This document shows, in pieces, positions 1 to 6,011 of a stretch of DNA of 7,665 nt. The notes under the pieces were generated by a model. The model was not told the DNA's origin and made no database searches. It saw only the letters and a list, made by a program, of their open reading frames with translations. Position 1 is the stretch's first letter; the number at the start of each line of letters is the position of its first letter. The stretch is from the NCBI GenBank assembly GCA_023436485.1, contig JAEZIU010000141.1, forward strand, positions 1 through 7,665, given 5' to 3'. The position numbers and the translations under genes are program-made. Origin of the DNA: Bacillota bacterium. Its GTDB lineage: Bacteria > Bacillota > Clostridia > Acetivibrionales > DSM-1351.

Positions 1-425
1 TCCTTAGTGTACTTGTCATTGTTAACGCCCATTACGAACATTGGAGCGTCAGCTGAAGGAGCACTGATAACAACTTTCTTTGCTCCACCCTTGATGTGAG
101 CTGAAGCTTTTTCAGTAGTAGTGAATACTCCTGTTGATTCAACAACGTATTCAGCACCGCAAGCACCCCAAGCTATAGCTGTAGGATCCTTTTCTGAGAA
201 TACAGCAACTTCTTTTCCGTTAACAACTAATTTACCATCTTTTACATCTACAGTTCCTTCGAATTTACCATGAACTGTGTCATAAGTAAGCATATATTTC
301 ATGTACTCGAGATCGATGAACGGATCATTGATTCCCTTTACTTCTACATTAGGGTTGTTTATTGCAGCCCTGAAAACAAGACGTCCAATACGTCCAAAAC
401 CATTAATACCCATTTTTACTGCCAT
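1..425 (-). CDS. gap: Glyceraldehyde-3-phosphate dehydrogenase, type I, N-terminal part (cut by window edge)
   Basis: This cytoplasmic glycolytic enzyme oxidises glyceraldehyde 3-phosphate with NAD and phosphate to 1,3-bisphosphoglycerate. The visible 141 codons begin MAVKMGINGFGRIGR. The Rossmann dinucleotide motif G-F-G-R-I-G lies at residues 9-14, and the strand ending I-N-D-P at 32-35 carries Asp34, the residue expected to contact the NAD ribose. Residues further along (ESTGVF, KKVVISAPS) are typical of the family. The catalytic Cys motif (SCTTN, about residue 150) would lie just beyond the window edge, so catalytic competence cannot be read here. The ATG at 425 is chosen because an AGGAGG site at 434-439 sits 8 bases upstream; the internal Met5 is not needed. 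The gene follows a DUF2156 gene on the same strand but has its own sigma-A-like promoter, so it is probably transcribed separately. Confidence 0.97.
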   Translation of the reverse strand, partial: MAVKMGINGFGRIGRLVFRAAINNPNVEVKGINDPFIDLEYMKYMLTYDTVHGKFEGTVDVKDGKLVVNGKEVAVFSEKDPTAIAWGACGAEYVVESTGVFTTTEKASAHIKGGAKKVVISAPSADAPMFVMGVNNDKYTK

Positions 426-450
426 TGGTGTTACCTCCTAAGTTTTTTTT

Positions 451-473
451 ATTAATTAGTCAAGCAAATTAAT
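451..473 (-). other. Second inverted repeat in the gap leader
   Basis: ATTAATT and AATTAAT form a perfect 7-bp stem with a 9-base loop, lying 11 bases upstream of the gap Shine-Dalgarno sequence. It has the same stem and loop lengths as the first leader repeat (491-513). The stem is entirely A/T, so it would be weak as RNA, and chance is a real possibility in this base composition. Confidence 0.3.
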
Positions 474-490
474 GCTTATCGACAAAATAA

Positions 491-513
491 TTGGTTTCCT
501 TTTCCTAAACCAA
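491..513 (-). other. Inverted repeat at the predicted 5' end of the gap transcript
   Basis: TTGGTTT and AAACCAA form a perfect 7-bp stem around a 9-base purine loop (AGGAAAAGG on the minus strand). It coincides with the predicted transcription start of gap at about 512, so the mRNA would begin with a hairpin. Such 5'-terminal stems are known to protect some bacterial mRNAs. A repressor operator is the other obvious reading. Confidence 0.4.
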
Positions 514-518
514 AGATA

Positions 519-547
519 ATTCTATAATATTTCAAAAACATTTTCAA
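519..547 (-). promoter_or_regulatory. Sigma-A promoter of gap
   Basis: Read on the minus strand, TTGAAA (542-547) is followed after exactly 17 bases by TAGAAT (519-524). This matches the vegetative TTGACA-17-TATAAT consensus at 5/6 and 5/6 positions. The predicted start of transcription is near 512, giving a leader of about 85 bases before the gap ATG. It lies just beyond the stop of the DUF2156 gene. The assignment is by inspection only. Confidence 0.6.
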
Positions 548-575
548 TAGTATATACGCTTAATTTAATAATTAT

Positions 576-1487
576 TTAACAAACTTCTATTGTGTACTTT
601 TCTATTAAATGATCGGGATTGTAGGATAATTTGGCCTTTCTTAGTCCCGCAATTCCCATGTCCTGTTCTCTGTTGACATATTCCATGTGAAGCCATTGGT
701 TGTTTATAAACTGCTGGTTTATCACTGTATAAATGCCGTGAATTTCAGCGTTTGCCTTTTCAACATGAATAACTGCCGTATTTTTATTAAGCTGCTCTCC
801 AACCGTAAAAGCCTCTGTTTCTCCGTTAACCCTGATTAATCCGCCTTTTAAGTCAAGTATTCCATAGTAATCAAGGAGTTCAAGGTTTGCGATTCTTTCA
901 TGGGAAAGGCTTTCATCACCGGATTGTCCTCTCTGACGGTACCATTTTTCTACTATATCCTTGCACTCTTGTATATTTGAGGATGTTATTTCTTCATACT
1001 CATAGCTGTAAAGTCTTTTAAACTTATTTATATGGTTTCTCTTGCCGTCAAGCTTCTTACCGGCCAATGTTGACAAACTTTTTACCGTATAAACATAATC
1101 AGCATTATCCCTATCCTCTGTGGCGTTATACTCAATTCCAATATTGTTCAGAATTTCAACTTGTTGTTTTGTAACTCTGGAAAAAATTAATTTCCATCCC
1201 TCTGAAGCAAAGTATCCGTTTAACGTTTCTATAGTCTTTTTGAATTCGTCTCCTTTTTCGTAATCTCCTATTGGAAAAAAGCAAAAAGGATTTAAATTAT
1301 CCCTCACTGACATTATACATAAAAAATCATTAATTATTCCAAATCTTATTTTGTAGTGATCCTTCCACATGAAGAGATTCGTAAAACTCATTTCAGATGC
1401 AAGGACATCGGCTGTTTCGAAATATTTATCAAAACAGTCCTTGTCGTTAATAGATATTTCCCTATCTATTAAAGTAGTTTGCAACAT
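576..1487 (-). CDS. DUF2156 family protein (phosphatidylglycerol lysyltransferase C-terminal-like fold)
   Basis: The 303-residue protein has no signal peptide or membrane segment and is expected to be cytoplasmic. It resembles the DUF2156 family, which shares the GNAT-like fold of the soluble domain of MprF and of FemAB-type transferases, enzymes that use aminoacyl-tRNA. Motifs typical of stand-alone clostridial members are visible: DYVY at about 130-133, a basic stretch GKKLDGKRNHINKF at 143-156, HVEKAN at 241-246 followed by G-x-Y-x-x-I-N, and the C-terminal NREQDMGIAGLRKAKLSY at 272-289. MprF's membrane flippase domain is absent, so lysyl-phosphatidylglycerol synthesis should not be assumed and the substrate is unknown. 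The ATG at 1487 has AGGGGGAT directly upstream. The gene begins 32 bases after the M20 peptidase stop, so the two are probably cotranscribed. No terminator is evident before gap. Confidence 0.85.
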   Translation of the reverse strand: MLQTTLIDREISINDKDCFDKYFETADVLASEMSFTNLFMWKDHYKIRFGIINDFLCIMSVRDNLNPFCFFPIGDYEKGDEFKKTIETLNGYFASEGWKLIFSRVTKQQVEILNNIGIEYNATEDRDNADYVYTVKSLSTLAGKKLDGKRNHINKFKRLYSYEYEEITSSNIQECKDIVEKWYRQRGQSGDESLSHERIANLELLDYYGILDLKGGLIRVNGETEAFTVGEQLNKNTAVIHVEKANAEIHGIYTVINQQFINNQWLHMEYVNREQDMGIAGLRKAKLSYNPDHLIEKYTIEVC

Positions 1488-1519
1488 ATATATCCCCCTG
1501 TTAGCTGCCTCTTTGTCAG

Positions 1520-2632
1520 TTATTTAACATTTTGTATTATTGCTGTAAGATAAGTAACGGCATCCATCATATCTTTTATTGATATCTGTTCATTAACACT
1601 GTGTACATTGGTCATACCAACGCTCAGATCAACTGCTTCGATTCCTTTTGAGTTTATAATGTTTGTGTCGCTACCGCCCCCGGTAACTACTGCTTCAAAT
1701 TCAATGCCGCATTCGGCTGCTGCTGACTTCATTATACTGATAATTCCTGAATCCGTTGATATATTGAAGGCAGGATATTCCACTTCATAATTGAATTCAA
1801 CCTGGCCGCCGAATTTTTCTGCCGCCTGTACAAAACAGCTTTTCATATGATCAGTCTGAGCCTGCAGCTTATCCTGCTGTCTGCTTCTGGCTTCACCTTC
1901 AATCTCAACTTTATCGCATACAATGTTTGTAGCTGTTCCGCCGTGAATTATACCAATGTTTGCCGTTGTTTCCTCGTCAATTCTTCCAAGTTTCATGTTT
2001 GCCATAGCATGAGTCATAATTGTAAATGCGTTTATTCCGTTTTCAGGCTCCATACCGGCATGAGCGGCTTTACCTTTTATTATCACATTTATTTTATGGT
2101 GCGAAGGAGCTTTTACGGCTGCACAGCCTATCCTTCCGTCGCTGTCCAGAATGAATCCGTATTTTGCGTGTATTTTACTGTAGTCCAGATTTTTTGCACC
2201 AAGCAAACCAATTTCTTCAGCTACTGTGAATGCTATCTGGATATCACCGTGAGGAATGTTTTCCTCTTTGAGAATCTTCATTGTCTCCAGTATGATTGCT
2301 ATCCCTGAAGCATCATCACCTCCGAGAATTGTTGTTCCATCGGTTTTGATTATGTCCCCGTCCACAATGGCTTTTTTCCCAATTCCGGGAACTACAGTGT
2401 CCATATGTGCCGCAATCAAAATAGCAGGAACTTTCTTGGTTCCTTTAACGGTACATACTATATTTCCACTGGTTCCGCCGATGTTTTCTCCTGCATTGTC
2501 CTCCACAGGCATAAATCCCATATTTTCCAGCTTTCGCTTAAGTGTATCGCACATTTGCCTTTCTTTTCCCGATAGGCTATCTATTTTCACCAGTTCCAAA
2601 AATTCATCAACAAGTCTGGTTCTATTAACCAT
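1520..2632 (-). CDS. M20 family metallopeptidase, peptidase T-like
   Basis: The 370-residue cytoplasmic di-zinc hydrolase has the full M20 set of residues. AHMDTV at 75-80 gives His76 (metal) and Asp78 (catalytic support). GGDDASG at 104-110 gives bridging Asp106, AEEIG at 138-142 gives catalytic Glu139 and metal Glu140, LDSDG at 162-166 gives metal Asp163, and VHSVNEQ at 343-349 gives His344. The lid or dimerisation domain lies at about 178-290 (KGKAAHAGMEPENGINA at 187-202). GGGSDTN at 318-324 is typical of the PepT-like branch. Length and motifs fit the 'peptidase T-like' subgroup rather than canonical PepT of about 410 residues, so it probably trims short peptides, but the substrate is not proved. 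The ATG at 2632 has AGAGAGGAT at 2637-2645. It lies 82 bases after trmL and 32 bases before the DUF2156 gene. Confidence 0.93.
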   Translation of the reverse strand: MVNRTRLVDEFLELVKIDSLSGKERQMCDTLKRKLENMGFMPVEDNAGENIGGTSGNIVCTVKGTKKVPAILIAAHMDTVVPGIGKKAIVDGDIIKTDGTTILGGDDASGIAIILETMKILKEENIPHGDIQIAFTVAEEIGLLGAKNLDYSKIHAKYGFILDSDGRIGCAAVKAPSHHKINVIIKGKAAHAGMEPENGINAFTIMTHAMANMKLGRIDEETTANIGIIHGGTATNIVCDKVEIEGEARSRQQDKLQAQTDHMKSCFVQAAEKFGGQVEFNYEVEYPAFNISTDSGIISIMKSAAAECGIEFEAVVTGGGSDTNIINSKGIEAVDLSVGMTNVHSVNEQISIKDMMDAVTYLTAIIQNVK

Positions 2633-2662
2633 TTTAATCCTCTCTTAGATTACAACTTTTTT

Positions 2663-2668
2663 ATTATA
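2663..2668 (-). promoter_or_regulatory. Possible -10 element upstream of the M20 peptidase gene
   Basis: A perfect TATAAT on the minus strand lies about 31 bases before the M20 start codon. No acceptable -35 hexamer is found 16 to 18 bases further upstream. It may be a weak or activated promoter, or chance in AT-rich DNA. If unused, the peptidase gene is read from the trmL side. Confidence 0.25.
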
Positions 2669-2714
2669 CTTTTTTAATATACCCATTATTTTAAAATTAA
2701 ACACCATAATATTT

Positions 2715-3209
2715 TTACCACTCGTATTTTACCATATGTCCCTCGAGCTTCATGTTTTTGAAATCCTGTTGTCTTAGTGCCTCATACAGCACAATCGCAA
2801 CGGAATTTGAAAGATTAAGAGACCTGATGCCGTTTTTCATAGGGATTCTAATGCAATACTCCTTTTTGCCCTTCAACAGTTCCTCAGGAAGACCTGCTGT
2901 TTCCTTTCCGAATAAAATAAAACAGTCGTCCTCAAATTGTACGTCACAGTAGTTATTTACAGCTTTAGTGGTTGAATAATAAAAGGTTTTTCCCGGAAAC
3001 TTTTCATAAAACTCGTCAAAGCTGTTGTAATACCTCACATCTGCCTCATCCCAGTAGTCAAGTCCGGCTCTTTTCAGATATTTATCCTCTATAGAAAATC
3101 CAAGAGGCCCCACAAGATGCAGCACAGTTCCCGTTGCTGCACAGGTTCTCACTATATTTCCGGTATTCTGCGGAATTTCGGGTTCCACCAGTACTATATT
3201 AAGTGCCAT
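2715..3209 (-). CDS. trmL: tRNA (cytidine(34)-2'-O)-methyltransferase TrmL, SpoU/SPOUT family
   Basis: This cytoplasmic SAM-dependent enzyme methylates the ribose of the wobble base 34 in tRNA-Leu species, which supports codon reading. The protein of 164 residues is close to the usual size of about 155. The three SPOUT motifs are present: motif 1 EPEIPQNTGNIVRTC at 9-23 with Asn15 and Arg21, motif 2 LFGKETAGLP at 99-108, and motif 3 RSLNLSNSVAIVLYEALRQ at 129-147. The last two contribute to the trefoil knot that binds SAM. Reading could start at a GTG (3218), but the AAAGGA site at 3221-3226 is only 2 bases from that codon and 11 from the ATG at 3209, and family members start near M-x-L-N-I-V-L, so the ATG is preferred. 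Just upstream is a long hairpin terminator, which leaves only 41 bases for a separate promoter. Confidence 0.95.
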   Translation of the reverse strand: MALNIVLVEPEIPQNTGNIVRTCAATGTVLHLVGPLGFSIEDKYLKRAGLDYWDEADVRYYNSFDEFYEKFPGKTFYYSTTKAVNNYCDVQFEDDCFILFGKETAGLPEELLKGKKEYCIRIPMKNGIRSLNLSNSVAIVLYEALRQQDFKNMKLEGHMVKYEW

Positions 3210-3220
3210 AATAATCACAT

Positions 3221-3226
3221 TCCTTT
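3221..3226 (-). promoter_or_regulatory. Ribosome binding site that decides the trmL start
   Basis: AAAGGA on the minus strand lies 11 bases before the ATG at 3209, a little long, but only 2 bases before the in-frame GTG at 3218. The spacing excludes the longer start and removes three residues (M-I-I) from the longest open frame. Confidence 0.6.
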
Positions 3227-3250
3227 CGGTAACTTATCAGATATCACCTA

Positions 3251-3309
3251 AAACAAACATACAATAAAAAGATGGCTTTAGTAACCATCTTTTTATTGTA
3301 TGTTTGTTT
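3251..3309 (-). terminator. Terminator with a perfect 25-bp inverted repeat, downstream of the CheX-like gene
   Basis: Two perfect 25-base arms (3251-3275 and 3285-3309) flank a 9-base loop. The core GATGG...CCATC followed by TTTTT is a classic Rho-independent terminator. The matching AAAAA on the other side makes it structurally usable in both directions. On the minus strand a U-A and a U-G pair can lengthen the stem by two more and shrink the loop to five. It begins about 25 bases after the CheX-like stop codon, so it ends that gene and insulates trmL. The perfect stem is much longer than termination needs. Confidence 0.85.
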
Positions 3310-3334
3310 ATTTTATCATTTTACTTATAATATC

Positions 3335-3799
3335 TCAATCCTGAACAGAAATATCAATCTCAAGAATCTCATTATCCGACAGATATAATGGTATACATAT
3401 AGTTTTCATTTTAGACTGTGAAATTTGTAAATTTTCACCAAGCAGTAACGAAGGAGGGGTAATTTCAATACCGATTCCTTTATTATAAAGCAAAGTGGCA
3501 GTATTACCCAATATCATATTTGTAAGTTCGGACAGTGCACTTTTTGATATTTCATTTAGTTCGTCAACAGGCATTCCCATCATCATAGCTGAAGCTATTT
3601 TAAAAGCTACACCCTTGGTCATTGTAAAAATAGCTTGTCCACGAATTTTACCAGTAATTCCTACAATTATAAGTATTGACTCTCCCTGATAAGGAGAATT
3701 TTTCAAAAATACTTTTCCCAACCTGGCATCAACGTTGACAACTTGTTTAAGAACTGTCTGGCTTGCTTCGATAAATGGGTTTATATACTCTATGTTCAT
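3335..3799 (-). CDS. CheX-like CheC-family protein (putative response-regulator phosphatase)
   Basis: At 154 residues this matches the length of CheX, a dimeric phosphatase that removes phosphate from CheY-P in chemotaxis. The diagnostic region SALSELTNMILGN at 87-99 contains the E-x-x-N active-site pair, Glu91 and Asn94, in a helix, as in characterised CheX/CheC proteins. Only one such motif is present, as in CheX, whereas CheC usually has two. The N-terminal M-N-I-E-Y-I-N-P-F-I-E-A opening is also CheX-like. There is no signal peptide or membrane segment. The ATG at 3799 is preceded by AAGGTGGA. The gene stands alone between spoVAE and trmL, with no cheA, cheY or flagellar gene nearby, so its partner response regulator cannot be named. 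Dephosphorylation of a non-chemotactic regulator is possible but is inference. The family call is firm; the role is not. Confidence 0.85.
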   Translation of the reverse strand: MNIEYINPFIEASQTVLKQVVNVDARLGKVFLKNSPYQGESILIIVGITGKIRGQAIFTMTKGVAFKIASAMMMGMPVDELNEISKSALSELTNMILGNTATLLYNKGIGIEITPPSLLLGENLQISQSKMKTICIPLYLSDNEILEIDISVQD

Positions 3800-3875
3800 A
3801 ATTCATCCACCTTGTTTTTATGTATTGTTCTTCTACATTCCATATTTCGTTGATGAGTATAAAAAATCTTCTTCA

Positions 3876-3881
3876 ATTATA
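3876..3881 (-). promoter_or_regulatory. Possible -10 element for the CheX-like gene
   Basis: A TATAAT on the minus strand lies about 77 bases before the CheX-like start, in the 200-base spacer after spoVAE (3800-3999). The -35 side is poor, so this is a weak call. The rest of the spacer is AT-rich, with no open frame and no convincing hairpin terminator after spoVAE, so read-through from spoVA cannot be excluded. Confidence 0.25.
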
Positions 3882-3999
3882 AACAATTTTAAGGCAAAAT
3901 TCCATATATTTTTTTAAAAAGTAAAAAAAGAAGAATACTTAACCTAGCAATAACTAAAAAAGAACTTTAGCCTTGACCTTAAATATTCCTCTGAACCGT

Positions 4000-4356
4000 C
4001 TATTTTTTTGCTTTAGGTTTAAATATAGCTGCCATCATAAATCCGAAAAATACAGCTGCTGCAAGTCCCGCAGCACCTGCTTTGAATCCTCCTGTAAATG
4101 CTCCCAACAATCCTGTTTCATCCACATCCCTGAATACACCTTTTGCAAGATTGTAACCAAATCCAGTAAGTGGAATAGTGGCTCCTGCCCCCCCTATATC
4201 AACTATTTTTTGATATACCCCTAGAGATGCCAGCACCACTCCGGCTACCACATAAACTACCAATATCCGTGCGGATGTTAATTTTGTTTTGTCTATCAAA
4301 ATCTGACCAATGGCACAAATTATTCCGCCAACTATAAAAGCACTCAAATAAGTCAT
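4000..4356 (-). CDS. spoVAE: Stage V sporulation protein AE (SpoVAEb type)
   Basis: This 118-residue integral membrane protein belongs to the SpoVA channel, which moves Ca-dipicolinic acid into the forespore and lets it out at germination. It acts in the spore inner membrane. Hydrophobic segments lie at about 2-21, 29-48, 54-70 and 84-112, ending in a basic tail KPKAKK. Two hallmarks are shared with SpoVAC: F-x-VGGIIC-x-IGQ-x-x-I near the N-terminus (7-21) and GAG-x-x-(I/V)P-(L/I)-TGF in the middle (56-66), which marks the two as paralogues. The ATG at 4356 has GAGGTGA upstream. It starts 27 bases after the spoVAD stop and is the last gene of the operon. It is full length compared with the short AEb form. 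Confidence 0.96.
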   Translation of the reverse strand: MTYLSAFIVGGIICAIGQILIDKTKLTSARILVVYVVAGVVLASLGVYQKIVDIGGAGATIPLTGFGYNLAKGVFRDVDETGLLGAFTGGFKAGAAGLAAAVFFGFMMAAIFKPKAKK

Positions 4357-4383
4357 TATTTCACCTCATTATTTTATCTTTTG

Positions 4384-5403
4384 TCAGTTTAGATTTCTGT
4401 GAATAGCTATGGCATGAGCTATACCAGGTATGGATTCCTTTTGCTGAGAGCTGATAGGGCTCATTAATGCCCCTGTAGAAACAAACAATACTCTCTTTAG
4501 GTTACCCTGGGTTATCTGGTTATATAAATGCCCTGCAAGAACCGTTGCTGAACATGCACATCCGCTTCCTCCCGCATGAGTATCCTGCTTTTCTTCATCA
4601 AATATCATTACTCCGCAGTCGTTGAATCTGGATTCTATATCCAATCCGTTTTGCTTCAGCATTTCCTGGCAAATTTGTTTTCCGACTTTACCTAAATCAC
4701 CAGTTACAATAAGATCATAATAATCAGGCTGTAACCCTGTATCCTTAAAGTGTGCGAATATGGTATCCGCCGCTGCAGGAGCCATAGCCGCACCCATATT
4801 ATTTGCATCTGTTATTCCTAAATCATTAATTTTTCCGGTTGTAACATGCTTTATATACGGGCCTGCACCATTAGCAGACAGTACTACCGCTCCGGAACCG
4901 GTTACAGTCCACTGTGCCGTGGGAGTTCTCTGACTTCCCAATTCAAGAGGAAACCTGAACTGCCTTTCTGCCGAACAGAAATGGCTGGAAGTCATACATA
5001 CTACGTTTTCCGCAAAACCTCCTTCTACAATGAGGCTGCCAATACTCATTGATTCAGCCATGGTTGAGCATGCACCGTATAAACCAAAAAAAGGAACTTC
5101 TGTTTCTCTTAATCCGTAGTTTGCTGCTATACACTGGTTTAGGAGATCTCCCGCCAGAACATAATCTATTTTGTCATTAGTAAGCTTTGCCTTTTGAAGA
5201 ACTTTTGCAAAGGCTTCCCTTACAAGTTTGCTTTCGGCTTTTTCCCAGCTGTCCTCCCCCCATAATTCATCGGGGATAATATAATCAAAGTCATTTTTTA
5301 AAGGACCCATACCTTCCTTTGGTCCTACAAATGAGGCTGTTGCTTTAATAGAAGGTGGATTTTTTAAGAATACAGTCTGTTTTCCAATATGTTTTTCTGC
5401 CAT
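4384..5403 (-). CDS. spoVAD: Stage V sporulation protein AD, thiolase-fold DPA-binding protein
   Basis: The 339-residue protein matches the usual SpoVAD length of about 338. SpoVAD has a thiolase/ketoacyl-synthase fold but is not known to need enzyme activity; it binds dipicolinic acid at the spore inner membrane and works with SpoVAC and SpoVAE. Visible features are the YGACSTMAESMSIG stretch at 109-122, where Cys112 sits at the position of the thiolase nucleophile, AQWTVTGSGAVVLS at 163-176, and the C-terminal half motif THAGGSGCACSATVLAGH at 275-292. There is no signal peptide or membrane helix. An AAAGGAGG site lies upstream, but 14 bases separate its core from the ATG at 5403, longer than usual; no alternative start codon exists in that gap. 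It follows spoVAC by 54 bases and precedes spoVAE by 27. Confidence 0.97.
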   Translation of the reverse strand: MAEKHIGKQTVFLKNPPSIKATASFVGPKEGMGPLKNDFDYIIPDELWGEDSWEKAESKLVREAFAKVLQKAKLTNDKIDYVLAGDLLNQCIAANYGLRETEVPFFGLYGACSTMAESMSIGSLIVEGGFAENVVCMTSSHFCSAERQFRFPLELGSQRTPTAQWTVTGSGAVVLSANGAGPYIKHVTTGKINDLGITDANNMGAAMAPAAADTIFAHFKDTGLQPDYYDLIVTGDLGKVGKQICQEMLKQNGLDIESRFNDCGVMIFDEEKQDTHAGGSGCACSATVLAGHLYNQITQGNLKRVLFVSTGALMSPISSQQKESIPGIAHAIAIHRNLN

Positions 5404-5457
5404 GTTTATTTTATTAGCCTCCTTTAGCCATAGCTATTTCATTATTTTAGGCTACTA

Positions 5458-5901
5458 TTAAGTAATAAGGTAATGTATAATGCCTGCAATTATTGATGAA
5501 CAAATTCCATATACTATTACAGGGCCTGCAACAATGAACATTTTTGCGCCCATTCCAAGGACATATCCTTCTGACTTGAATTCCATAGCAGGAGATACTA
5601 CCGAATTTGCAAATCCCGTAATTGGTACTATCGACCCCGCTCCCGCAAACTTACCTATTTCGTCATAAACGTTAAGTCCCGTTAAAAGTGCTGCCAGAAA
5701 AATCATTATAATACTGGTTATGGCGGATACAGCATCATTGTTTAAGCCTTTATTTTTCAGCAAATTTATAAATAGCTGTCCAATATCACAAATAATGCCT
5801 CCAACCAGAAAAGCCTTTAAAACATTTGCAAAAAGTTTAGATTTCGGCGAGACTTCCTCAACGTATTTTGAGTATTGATCCTTGGTAAAACTCTTTTTCA
5901 T
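5458..5901 (-). CDS. spoVAC: Stage V sporulation protein AC
   Basis: This 147-residue polytopic membrane protein of the SpoVA channel is reported in Bacillus to behave as a mechanosensitive channel for DPA release; here that is family knowledge only. A hydrophilic N-terminal part (MKKSFTKDQYSKYVEEVSPK) is followed by hydrophobic segments at about 24-46, 56-76, 85-103 and 118-145. The signature AFLVGGIICDIGQLFI lies at 30-45 and GAGSIVPITGF at 87-97, both echoed in SpoVAE. The open frame extends 14 codons upstream to 5943, but that extension is translated terminator hairpin and T-run. The ATG at 5901 is right because GGGAGGT (5907-5913) lies 5 bases upstream and SpoVAC proteins begin with this hydrophilic segment. 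It is the first gene of the spoVACDE operon, expected to be under forespore sigma-G. Confidence 0.96.
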   Translation of the reverse strand: MKKSFTKDQYSKYVEEVSPKSKLFANVLKAFLVGGIICDIGQLFINLLKNKGLNNDAVSAITSIIMIFLAALLTGLNVYDEIGKFAGAGSIVPITGFANSVVSPAMEFKSEGYVLGMGAKMFIVAGPVIVYGICSSIIAGIIHYLIT

Positions 5902-5906
5902 AAAAG

Positions 5907-5913
5907 ACCTCCC
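5907..5913 (-). promoter_or_regulatory. Ribosome binding site that decides the spoVAC start
   Basis: GGGAGGT on the minus strand lies 5 bases before the ATG at 5901. It falls inside the longer open frame that begins at 5943, so the 14-codon extension is not used. Confidence 0.85.
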
Positions 5914-5923
5914 ATATGCATAC

Positions 5924-5978
5924 AAAAAAAAATGAAAATGCAATTTATTATATTTAATATACTTTGCATTTTCATTTT
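5924..5978 (-). terminator. Rho-independent terminator between the sigF unit and spoVAC
   Basis: AAAATGAAAATGCAA and TTGCATTTTCATTTT (plus-strand arms 5929-5943 and 5964-5978) form a perfect 15-bp stem. The 20-base interior contains a second small stem, TATTA/TAATA (5946-5950 and 5955-5959). Read on the minus strand, the stem runs into nine T residues (5924-5932), the expected geometry for ending transcripts that come from sigF and the small gene. It ends only 22 bases before the spoVAC ATG. Confidence 0.75.
5934..5962 (-). promoter_or_regulatory. Candidate sigma-G promoter of spoVAC, inside the terminator
   Basis: On the minus strand GTATA (5958-5962) fits the -35 pattern GHATR, and after 17 bases CATTTTC (5934-5940) fits the -10 pattern CATWHTA at 6 of 7 positions. 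Transcription would start at the T-run, giving a short leader and escaping the terminator. spoVA is a known sigma-G target. No room exists for a promoter between the terminator and the start codon. Confidence 0.4.
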
Positions 5979-5981
5979 AAT

Positions 5982-6011
5982 TATTATGGTAAATTTTATA
6001 TACTTTTATAA
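5982..6011 (-). promoter_or_regulatory. Alternative sigma-G-like promoter upstream of the terminator
   Basis: TTATA (6007-6011), an 18-base spacer, and CATAATA (5982-5988) on the minus strand match the forespore pattern GHATR-18-CATWHTA, with a perfect -10 and a -35 lacking only its G. It overlaps the stop codon of the small membrane gene. A transcript from here would begin at the terminator hairpin and would have to pass it to reach spoVAC. Confidence 0.35.

Noticed and set aside
1847..2308. A 153-codon plus-strand open frame, Cys-rich and Phe-rich
   Set aside because: It lies fully antisense to the conserved M20 peptidase gene, has no ribosome site, and its composition is that of a reverse-strand shadow.
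2256..2648. A 130-codon plus-strand open frame
   Set aside because: It is antisense to the start of the M20 peptidase gene and shows no family features or ribosome site.
3209..3218. A longer trmL product starting at the GTG at 3218
   Set aside because: The ribosome site is only 2 bases from that codon, and TrmL homologues begin at the later Met.
3251..3309. A miniature transposable element (MITE)
   Set aside because: Apart from an ambiguous TA at each end no target-site duplication is visible, and the gene position and T-run fit a terminator. Left as a question for a genome-wide search.
3800..3999. A terminator after spoVAE
   Set aside because: T-runs are present but no stem of more than five pairs precedes them.
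4000..5901. Absence of spoVAA, spoVAB and spoVAF as a deletion
   Set aside because: The three-gene spoVAC-D-E form is normal in Clostridia.
5902..5943. A 14-residue N-terminal extension of SpoVAC
   Set aside because: It is the terminator hairpin and T-run read as protein; a strong ribosome site lies inside it, 5 bases before the ATG at 5901.
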